In this document: piece by piece, positions 25,501 through 37,500 of the stretch | Numbering within the stretch: position 1 is the first letter of the stretch | Layout: each line of letters opens with the position of its first letter | Source: Athripsodes cinereus | Taxonomy: Eukaryota > Arthropoda > Insecta > Trichoptera > Leptoceridae | Direction of reading: 5' to 3' | Assembly (NCBI GenBank): GCA_947579605.1 | Contig: OX388307.1 | Span: 28,559,237 to 28,623,236 of the forward strand | Length of the DNA stretch: 64,000 bases | Translations under genes and position numbers: made by a program | Notes under the pieces: generated by a model | Databases searched by the model: none | Told to the model about the DNA's origin: nothing | Seen by the model: the letters and a program-made list of their open reading frames with translations, nothing else

Positions 25501-28500
25501 CCAAAAATTATAATGAATTATTTGATTATTAAATCAAAGTTATTTTTCCAAAAGTAAGAACTTGAGAAGAGAATATAATTGCAGCATTGTCAGTACATGG
25601 CTATTAGTCAATACTAGATGGTAATTTTTGTTAGTTATATCTCCTCTATCTCGGCCATCTCTTCACTGCCTGATATACTCTACTGTCTGTCTCTTCCATA
25701 TTTCTCAATTTGTACAACTCTCTCCCACTTCTTACTTGCGACAGAAATAATATAATCAGCCCACCTTTTCTGGGACAGATGTAGTCTTCTTTTTCATTTC
25801 AAGGTTTCCATTTTATCCATCACATCACAAAGATACACAACAAACAAGATATATAAGTACATACATTTTCTTTCCCTTTACCTAGTGGGATCGGAGGTCT
25901 TTCGCGTCTAGGTACTTCCTCCAGAGATATTTGACCAATGCTGTTTCTAGAACCTTTAATCACTCCAAAACAAGCATTTCAAGACATGTATAAGTTGTTA
26001 ACATAAATAAAAAATCTGCTCAATATTCATCACCCTTTTTCAATTCTTTTTTTAGTTTGCTGACTTTATTTACAAACCTTCTGTATCATTTGTCCCTTTT
26101 CTCTTAATAGTACATCTAATATAAGTACTAACTGTCAATAAATCTACAACATGAAGTGGTTATAATATCAATCATAATTAACAATATGATTACAATATTA
26201 TTATTGACACACTGTAATATATGATATTGATCACTGTATAACATAATCTGATGATGCATACGTAGGTTCTTTGATATAATTGACATGGTAGCTAGGACAA
26301 GAGCCTATTAGCCAAAATAGCATTTTTTTTACTCATGGCGCAGAATCCTACAAGGATGATTTGTGCCAAAAATAGCATTTTTAGATATGGCTATTTCTTC
26401 TTCTTCTCTATGTGTCTTGTCGGGTCCCCCCAACGTTGACGACCACTATGGCTATTTAAAATTTTCAATTGTATCTCCTTCCATATTGTTTAAATTGTTC
26501 TTTCTATTCCCTCACGCCATATCCCAAAGAGAACGGAACGCCATATAGATCTGTCCTTACAAACTTCTTTCGCTTTTTCTACATTCACACAATTTCTCAT
26601 GCACGCTCGTCAGTTCTTCTTACTCAACACAGCCGTCCTTGAGAATTTGATCCACGTGATCAAGCCACGTGGTTCTCGGACGCCCACGCTACCTCACACC
26701 CCTTCTTTCAGACAAGTATATCCTTATTGTCATTCTTTCCTTGTTCATTCATTCAACATGTCCAAATTAAAAGATGTTTATTTTCTATATTTAGAAAAAT
26801 ATGTACAAAATTGAAATCTTAACAGAGTAAACATATTTGCAACTGACATTGAAACTGTAATCCTAACAAAATTAAAATTTACCCTTCAAACAAAAAAAGG
26901 ATATTAGCGTAAAGAATCAAGATATCTCAATCAACATTTGCTTGGGCATAGGTTAGACTCTGGAGAATTTATTTCTCCAGTCTCTGAAAAAATGTCCCAT
27001 AGGTCCTTATTCTAGCTGCTGCCTCAATTATTTGCTAATCTGGGGAATACTATCATTTATCAATACAAGCATTGATTTGTGCGCACACACATGTCTGATT
27101 TTTAATATTGTTTCTGTTGTTGTGTCATCTAGATCCACCCGCCAACGCCATGTATACACTCGGAGACAAGATCACCAGATCTCTGAGGAATACGTGTAGC
27201 CTGAAGACCTTGAAGAAACGGATACCCATCATCACATGGCTGCCAAAGTATAATTTAGAAACTTTTATACAAGATGTAATCGCTGGTAAGTTTTCAGTTT
27301 TTAATTTTTTGTCTATTGATTACATAATTTATTTTATTATTTTCTGTTAATCGGTTACATATGGTTGAGAATAAAGGTGTTCGGAAACGTGGCTGTCCGA
27401 GGATGAAATGGCAAGAGAATACAAATCAGATCCTCCGGAACGCATAGGGGAGCATGTATGAGGAATTGTACGCCAGAAAGGGATGCGGCATAATGGTGAT
27501 GATGATGATAATTGGTTATTTATTTATTTATAATTTTAAACGGATAATACAGTTACAGCAAGAAATATAAAATACAAATCAATCAATTTGGGTGAAATGT
27601 TTAGTGATGTGAGAAGAGAAAATTCTCCAAAGTAATTTCTCGAGAACGAGAAATTTCTCCGAGAATTTCTCCTCTGATGGAAGAGAAATTTCTCCATAAT
27701 TTTTCTTAGTGGTATTATGACCTTTCGCCCAGTACACTTCGCAGTCAACCTGATTGATCCAAAAATTTGAGGGGCTGATTAAGGCCCAAATCAGAGGTTA
27801 TTAACACTTTTTACCATGTACGTACCTGCAATTTTTTTTTTACTTAAATATGGGCATGTGGGCTGTCAAACATCAAGATTTTTCATCAGTTATTAGCACT
27901 TTTTTCTATGTATGTACCTAACATTTTTTTGTTTCCATAATTAATTGTAGCCATATTGGTGATAAATTGTCTCAACATTTGTACATTGTTATTGATTGAT
28001 TGAATAAAGTATTTATTATTATTATACTGTTAAATAAAAAATAAAAAAAAACTCTGAAAATTCTCTACTTCGAGAAATTTACCGAGAAATTTCTTGGTAA
28101 ATTTCTCGAAAAATTATTTCTTGAGAATTCTACAACACTAGTAGTAACATCCTTTTATTACTAACTAGTGATAAACATTTTGGTTATTTAATTTCACATG
28201 AAAATAAAAAAAAACAACTGTACAATTAAATACACGCAAAATAAGTATCATTGAATTGTGATATTTTCTAACTAATCCAACCCTTTTATCTACTGTTTTG
28301 AGTAGTGGGAGCTCATTTTCACCCTAACCCTTGTGCTTATCTGTGAGGAGTAAATGAAGAAGAATTTGCTCTGAACTATTATGTAGATATTTTAAAAATG
28401 TATTTGCTATATCATAATATTTAATAAGATAATAAGCAGATAAACTATTTGCTTTTTTAATAAGCAAACGTTTATATTTTTGTTGATTAGGTATTAGTGT

Positions 28501-31500
28501 TGGTCTGACTGCTATTCCTCAAGGTATAGCCTATGCAGGGGTTGCTGGATTGAGTCTTCAGGTGAGTTTTGATATATACATCAATAATCATCGTGTCTAA
28601 GTTTGACTGGAAGCAATTGCTCTTCAAGAAACCTCCCTTTTAGCTCATATTGGTCAACCATGTGTATCAATATTGTTAGCCAATTAAGATTTATTTCTTT
28701 GTTTATTTGTGTGGCTACATGTGCATAGAACCATTATTTTATTTTTGTTTATTCAATCTTATTGGTACAAACAGTCATAACAAAACATTGTACAATAATG
28801 AACTCTACCAATAAATAGACCAGCAAAGTAGATAATCAATTCTTACAAATTTACAGTGAATTAATGAAGCAAATTATTAATTTATTGCTTTGATTGTATT
28901 TCAGTATGGTCTGTATTCAGGATTCATGGGATGTTTTGTGTACCTAATATTTGGCAGCTGTAAAGATCTGACCATTGGTCCCACAGCCATCGTGTCTCTG
29001 ATGACACAGAAGTATGCTTCAGATTATGGTCCAGATTTTGCCGTTCTCTTAACATTCCTCAGTGGTTTGGTCGTCTTGTTATTAGGATTGTTAAATTTAG
29101 GTAAATATATGTTTGATTTTTTTTATATGCAGCTAGTCTGCTGGCTACCCCACTTGTGGGATATGCCGTGATGGTATAGTATAGTATAGTATGTTTGATT
29201 AACTTTTTAATTTAAAATAAATAATCATGTGTTGTACTGTAAATATTTAAGACAGATTTGAGTCAGTTTGTTTGTACATGTTGATGTTTGTATATTTTTT
29301 ATAGAATATGAGTAGAAAGCGTAAAACTTTTGATGTGAATTTCCATTTGTTTTTGAGATGATATAGTATCTATGATTAAAAAATCACTTATCAGGTAAAG
29401 TTTATGCGCCCTTGAAGTGATATTATCACAGTATGGCGCTTTATAAGTGGCCATATTATTAAAAGGAATTCTCAACATTTGTATGGAGTAAATTTTATAT
29501 TTTTTCATAAGTTCAATTTGACAAAGTATTTATAAGTCTTTTCTTATAAGTAATATTTGGATTGCTTTAATAATTTACCTAGTGATTTTTAGTACAAAAA
29601 CTATTGTAGGAATGTAATGAATTCTTGGTAAGGTGTTGTATAATATTATAAATAATTATAATTACAGGGTTTTTGATAGAGTTTATTTCAATGCCTGTTA
29701 CAACTGGTTTCACTACAGCAGCGGCACTCACTATCGGAGCCACTCAGATGCACTCATTGTTAGGATATAAAGGTATGAAATCCCATAAAATATCTGTTTT
29801 TCATTGGTATATCTCTCTCTCTATCTTTATACTATCTCACCATATCTCACAGTGGGGTAGACTGCATGTAATAAACATTCAGATTGTCCTCTCCCAAGAC
29901 ATAAAAAAACAAGACAAAAAAAACAAGACATTATGTATAAGTTGCATACCTATTCAATGGCTTTATGTGATTATGGAATACCTGTCATTTATAAGACGCT
30001 CGAAAACTCACAAAGAGAGTAGAAGTTCTATTATTTGCCGGCGCCTCCATGACCTTATTTTTCTTTGACATAAAATATTGTTTTTTTCCAGAGACTTGAA
30101 CGTTTTCGTTTTTTTTTTACAGGAAGTCCCACTACATTCTTAGAAGCCTGTATAAACTTTTTTGAAGAAATCAAGTCAATCAAATTGTGGGATTCCGTTT
30201 TGGGAGTTTGCACAATTATCTTTCTACTGCTCATAAGGGTAATTAAAAATAAAATGTGTTTTTTGTGGTGTGCAAAATTTAGTTATTTATGTTTATAATA
30301 GGAACCAGTAGGTATTAATCTTCATTCTGCTTTTCTTGCGGACTAAGAAGAGAGGATTGAGTGACATACTCCCCTTTGATGTACACATTCGTCTTTACAT
30401 ATTTTCTTATAATTTTCCTTTTATTCGCTGCATTTCAAAGTGCCCATTCTTTGTGTGATCATTTCTATACCAGTGTGCCTTGAAATCTTCATCTATTTAT
30501 TTATTTTCATTCATGCCATTACGAAACGAGTTTTATTTGGTAAATTATATCTTTAATGCTGCATCGTTGAATTGAAGATATTAGATGTCTCATTCAGTGT
30601 ACATACATATAAAATGTAATATAAAGCATGCATTTTTTTATTTAACATATATTTAATAACTCTAGATTGTATAATGAAATTATATAATATACAAATGTAT
30701 TCTTCTAGGAGCTAAGAAGGTTTGGCAATCGGACAAGTGCCCCTGATGTACCATGGTATAAAAGTGTGCTACAAAAATTTAATTGGTTGATGTCACTTGC
30801 TCGTAATGCTACAGTCATCATTATTGGATGCATCTTAGCCTGGGTTTTAAGCAAACACGATATGCATCCATTTACATTGACAGGTATAATTTCCATTTAA
30901 TTTTATTATTATAATGTAGACAGCTATATAAAGATTGTATAAAAAAACTTAAATATAATAAGGTTCACAAGCCAGTGAAGTTTGTGAAAATATTTAACGA
31001 TAGGTACATTAACACTGTATTTCAATATAAAAAATCATAAAAAAATACAAAGAAAAAACAAAGTGTTATCATATTATTTCGCTTCTATTTTCATTTTGTC
31101 CTTGTTTTGCACTTGCTTATATATTCAGATCTCACTTTGGCTTACGGACTGGCGCCGTTTCGTCTATTTTGTTTATTGTGAAGCAATTTTTTGTAATGAT
31201 TTGCCATTGACGTATACCTACTGTGAAATATAGGAATAATTTATTTTATTATTTATTTTATTTTATTTTATTTTATTCTTCACTGTAAATTGTTTACAAT
31301 AATACAAATTAACATAGAAACTATCATTTATACAATTCAATGTACAGAGGGCGAGTTTATCGCTAAAATGCGATGTCTTCCAACTAACCCGGTAATTCAC
31401 TTGAATTCGGGTGCTTTGCCATAAAGCAAAGGAAGGTAGGTATCCATAGAGATCTAACTGGCCGATAAGCAGATTCTCTATGAAAAAATGCACCATGGAT

Positions 31501-34500
31501 GACAAATTTAATTTTATGAAACAAGTTCTGTCAATCAGTCAAACTACCTAAAAGGTACCTGGATGGATGGAATATTAACTAATGTGATATTTGTAAGAAA
31601 AAAACCATTACAAAACTAGAAATTGAACCTGAATCGTTTTGTTTATTTTCCAGGACCTATTGATGGTGGACTGCCTCCATTCCAGCCTCCCCCTTTCTCC
31701 ACAGTACACAATAATGTCACTTATAACTTCATTGAGATGGTTCAGATTTTGGGTCCTAGTATTATCACCATTGCACTCATTAGTATTCTGGAAGCGGTCG
31801 CTATTGCTAAGGCTTTCTGTGAGTAAATAAATATTTGTAAAAATAATAATATGGATTCGTACTATTCATTTTATTACATTTGCTTTGCTGAGAATCTAAA
31901 TTGCTACTGTTCTATGTAAGAAGATTCCTGCTATTACGATATATAGAAGTATTATTATTATTATTATATTATGGGGTATGGTATGCACCGCGACCTATAA
32001 GATCTATTGTACTCCCCCTACTTAGCTTTCCCGGTGTTACCAGTCAAAGCGAACCCTCAAGTCCTAGACATTTTATGAAGTCCAGGATCTTGTGGGGGTC
32101 CAAGGTGTGGAGAGACTCCACTTCTACCCAGTGCCTGCCTAGGGTTTTGATTCTTGCGAATCCCACAGCATTGCAGTCCGCCAAGAGATGTCGAGGAGTC
32201 TCGGCCTCTTCTTCGCAAAATCTACAGGTGCCATCTTCTTCAAGTCCCAGTTTGTGTAGGTGTTCCCTGAGTCTGCAGTGACCCGTTAAGAAGCCTGTTA
32301 TTGCCTTGAGACTTGTTTTACTTCTAGGTTAGTGCAAGTCTTGGCCCTTTTGGAGTTATATCCTCCGAGCAGTTCCTTGGCTTGCCTAAGCCTAGGGAGA
32401 TTCTTCCATAGTTCGTTTCTTTCTTGTCTCCCTTTCTTTTTAATTTCCTCTTGGAAAAACGTATGTCCCAAACCACAGAATGGTTCTGGTCCATAGAGTT
32501 GCGTTGCCGCACCCTTTCTTGCCAGCTTATCAACTCGTTCATTTCCCTCAACCCCGATGTGTCCGGGTACCCAGAGGAGGGTGACTTTATTCTTCTTGCC
32601 TAACTCGTTAAGTTTGAGGAGGCATGTCCAAACCATCTTGGAGTTGATGATGTTTGAACCCAATGCTTATATAGAAGTATTAGATTGCGTTTAATTTATC
32701 GACAGACGGTTCTTGGTGGAAGTTCATATTAATAATTTTTAAAATGAAACACGATATATAGTTATTCCACTATTGAATTTATTTATTATTGCGAGCCGGC
32801 TTTCAAAAGCTTCCGCTCTCATCGTCAGGTAAAAGTAAAGAGTTGAAAAAGTGAGAAAGAAAAGTTTACTTTTGCCTGAAGATGAGAGTGGAAGCTCTTG
32901 AAAGCCGGCTCGCAAAAATAAATAAAGTCAATAGTGGAATAACTATATATCGTGTTTCATTTTAAAAATTATTAGAATACCTCCAACAATTTATTTTTGA
33001 AATTGGTATAATTTTTATGTGTTACCAGTTTCATAAATTCTATTTTTATACACACTACCGGTTCCAACCTAACCATATACTTAACAAGCAGGATTTTCAA
33101 AATTAACTCTTAAAAATAGCACTCAGTGATGAGTTATGTCACCCAACCTGTATTTCATATTTTTTTATTGGCAAGAAGAGGATAACTTGAATGTTTACTA
33201 CACGGAGTTAGTCTGCTGGCTTACTCACTTGTAGGATATGCTTTGATGGTATAGATATGTAGAAAACATTTTTATTTTGAAACAGGTAATAAGGTATGCA
33301 AAGTGCTCCTTTCTGTTCAACAAAATGAATAAAAGAAGCTGTCTTTCAGTAAATTTGATTGATGATTTTTGTTTTACTGTGTGAATGTTTGGCGTTTACT
33401 AGTCAGGTAGGTACTATTTTGTAATGGGCAACAGCAAGTGATTACATTATGATTTTTTATTGTACTCATTTGCAGCCATGGGAAAAATATTAGACTCAAC
33501 TCAAGAGATGTGTGCTCTGGGTTTGTGTAATATCGTGGGTTCCTTTGTGAGCAGCATGCCCACAACCGGATCCTTCACTCGCACAGTCATCAACCACTCG
33601 TCTGGTGTACAAACCACTGCTGGAGGAATATTTACAGGTAAAATTATTCTGCTTTAATCAAAGAGAAAGTATTTTGGAATAAAAAAATAATTAGGTATGT
33701 GTAATTCAGAAATACTAGAGCACTTTCGTCAAGATATCTTGACATTATCAAGATTAACACAATAATGTCAAGCTATTGAAGAAGCTATTAAGAACATTAT
33801 TTATATAATCAGTTCTCCTGATAATGTCAAGATATCTTGACATTATCAAGATTAACACAATAATGTCAAGCTATTGAAGAAGCTATTAAGAACATTATTT
33901 ATATAATCAGTTCTCCTGATAATGTCAAGATATCTTGACATTATCAAGATTAACACAATAATGTCAAGCTATTGAAGAAGCTATTAAGAACATTATTTAT
34001 ATAATCAGTTCTCCTGATAATGTCAAGATATCTTGACATTATCAAGATTAACACGATAATGTCAAGCTATTGAAGAAGCTATTAAGAACATTATTTATAT
34101 AATCAGTTCTCCTGATAATGTCAAGATATCTTGACATTATCAAGATTAACACGATAATGTCAAGCTATTGAAGAAGCTATTAAGAACATTATTTATATAA
34201 TCAGTTCTCCTGATAATGTCAAGATATCTTGACATTATCAAGATTAACACGATAATGTCAAGCTATTGAAGAAGCTATTAAGAACATTATTTATATAATC
34301 AGTTCTCCTGATAATGTCAAGATATCTTGACATTATCAAGATTAACACAATAATGTCAAGCTATTGAAGAAGCTATTAAGAACATTATTTATATAATCAG
34401 TTCTCCTGATAATGTCAAGATATCTTGACATTATCAAGATTAACACAATAATGTCAAGCTATTGAAGAAGCTATTAAGAACATTATTTATATAATCAGTT

Positions 34501-37500
34501 CTCCTGATAATGTCAATCTATCTTGACATTATCAAGATTAACACGATAATGTCAAGCTATTGAAGAAGCTATTAAGAACATTATTTTTTTTTTTTTTTTT
34601 TATTTATTATTTATTAATAAAAAAAATATGGTAACAAAGTCTATATTATTTGCCTAATCCCTTATGGGGATTTTGGGCTGTGATCTTAAATATCTTACAT
34701 TACAATAATAAGATTAAACAATCAAAATATAAATATTGTACATATATTATGTTTATACCTATAATAAACTATCCGCCCCACAAAGTCCAGAACAACCCGT
34801 GCCCAATTCTTAGATCAACCATCGAGGATTTTTGTGTAATATGTATCCTTTAACCTTCTTTTTGAACTCCTCGATGGATTCGCATTGCTTCAAACAGGCA
34901 GGCATGGGGTTCCAAACCTTGGGCAGCAACACATCGTCGGTCCTACGTCCATAGTCATTGTAAAATTTGTTAATGCGCAATAGTTTGTTAGCCACTGATC
35001 TAGTCTGTCTACCTCTTATACAATCAGTTCTCCTGATAATGTCAATCTATCTTGACTAAAGCGCTCGAGTATTTTACCATTTGTGTGAAAAATAAACAGT
35101 GTTGTTGTTTTGATAAATTTTTAAAAATATAAATATATTTTTTTCAACGTAAATGCGCAAACCCTCGAAAAATAAATATTATTTATTCTTTTATTACATA
35201 AATTAAAATGAAGTGCTACAAAGTTAAATGCCAATTCATTCAATGAAATTGATATATTATTATTTGTCTTAACAGGTGGTTTAGTGTTGATGGCTCTCAG
35301 TTTCCTCACTGGAACATTTCAGTATATTCCCAAGGCTGTCCTAGCAGGCCTCATCATCACTGCTATGATATTTATGGTGGAGTTCGAGGTGGTTCCTCTA
35401 TTCTGGAGATCAAGAAGTATGCTTTAATAATTTAATATTTATCCTTAACTCTTCTGAATACGAATTATCCTTCAGCATATTTGTTCTGAGTAAAATGAGT
35501 TTTTGTTTTAATATATTTAAAATCTAAATTCTGTGAAATGTCTTTAAAAATAAGAAACTTGAATTTATCAACAGAAACTTTTTTAATCGACTTCAAATTT
35601 TTTAAGGATTTGGCCTGTCACTAACAAATCCCACACTTATTTCGGTAGTTTGTATTTTCTTAGTTTTCATTTGATTATTATAATTTATTATTTTTTTTTT
35701 CACTTCTATATGAGTAGTAATGTAAGAAAGATGTTTTTGTTAACGTATAGCTTTTTTATAATTGGGAATTTCATATGTATGAATACTTTATTTATATTTA
35801 TAAAAACCTGTTGAAAAGTCAAATTAATAACTAAATTCCTTTAAGGCTTAAATAATAAGTTATTAGAATTATTTTGAGTAGGTAATCATAAGTTTGTGTT
35901 TGTTTCATTCCTTTTTACAGAAGTGGAATTGTTTCCTTTCCTTGGAACTGTGATTGCTTGTCTTTTCCTTGGCTTGGAAGTAGGAATTTTGATTGGTATT
36001 GGTCTCAATGTCATCATGATTATGGCCTCAGCAGCTAGGCCAAAAGTTCACACCGAAATGACAAAGGTATATAAAATTTTCAAATTTAGCGTTATCGTAG
36101 AACATTTGTGTTTGGAAGATTTAGAATTTACACGCCCATCGTATCTCAATCATATGATTAATGGACATTCTATTAATTTAAATTTCGTATTACAGGTGAA
36201 TAGCAACGATGTATTAGTTGTGACACCAAATGACAAGCTCTTGTACTGTTCCGCTGATTATTTTTCAAAGAAGGTTATGAAGATAGCTTATACCAAAGAT
36301 TACATTAGCAATACTTCCTTCATGGTAGTCATAGATGGGTGCAATGTCAAACAGATGGATATCACAGTCGCTAAAGTAAGTTGATTTTATAAATCTAACG
36401 CATGAAACTATCATTTATGAGGTTCAGAAAAGACAATGTCACCTTGGTTGGTATTTCCTCAGATGGAAAATGAGGTGTACTTTGTACAATTATTAAGCTG
36501 TCAAGCAATATATCAAAGACTTTGAAATTCCCTCTCACAAACTACAATGACAGCTAGGTAGGTCGAAAAAACAAAATTCGCAAAATAGGTTGGTTTTAAT
36601 TATCATCATTTTCAAAAGCCAAGAACTCAAAATACGGTGTGTTAAAATTTTGAGGCTTTTTGACAGTTTATGAAAATCATAACCAAAATATAATGTATTT
36701 ATTTATTTTATTCTTCTTTGTAAACTGATTACAATAATCATCAGTTGTATTCCATGGAGTGGGAGATTGTCCCTGTATAATATTTTTATGTATACATTTA
36801 TTTATTTATTCATTCAGTCCATGGTTTGAAAGCCTTTGACAATATAATAATGTTTAAAATTGCAATATTTTGTACAATAAAATGTAGGTACATCAGGAAG
36901 TCTCTGAAATTTAATGTTTATATCATTTTAAAATTTGTAAAAATGTTTTTTTTTTAAAATACAATATTGTGATCTGTTGTAATGTTAGTTACCAAGATTC
37001 GATTGTAAATATTCTGCTCTACTCACTTTTCAGCTAGATTTCCTGCTTACAAAGTTAATTATATTATACCAAAATACTTTATAAATTGTTGTATATTCAA
37101 TTGAATGATTTGATTTGACGGTATTAATGATAGTTAATTGCTTGAAAGGTGTGAACACATTTTGTTAATCTGACAGACCTTGATTACTTTACTGGTCGAA
37201 AACTGTCCATTGTTATATAAACTATTTGTGTTGCACAAGACAAACAATAATAATATATTTTTACTATACTTTTTTGTGTGTTACAGAATGTGAAAGTACT
37301 TATTGAAACCTTGAAGTCGAGAAATCAGAAGATTTTATTATGGAGGTTCAATTCCAATGTGGAGAATGTGCTGACGGGAATATATCCAGACTCGGCAAAG
37401 TTATTTGTCCATCAAAAAGACATTGAGGATGTTGTGAATTGTAAGTATAACTGTAAAATTGTGTGAGGTAACCTGTCGATACACACACATTTAGATTAGA

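Larger units (their letters stand above)
32731..32973. mobile_element. foldback element with two opposed hammerhead-like motifs
   Basis: Arms of about 105 bp (32731-32838 and 32866-32973) are near-perfect inverted copies, beginning AATAATTTTTAAAATGAAAC. Each arm contains CTGANGA, a stem-loop, GAAA and GCCGGCTC. It lies in intron 8 of transporter gene 1, just past the LINE copy. The arrangement resembles Penelope-like element terminal repeats, in which hammerhead ribozymes are known; no reverse transcriptase is present, so it is non-autonomous. Confidence 0.65.

Noticed and set aside
33722..34585. CRISPR-like array
   Set aside because: Units are contiguous 98-bp repeats without unique spacers, in an intron of a eukaryotic gene.
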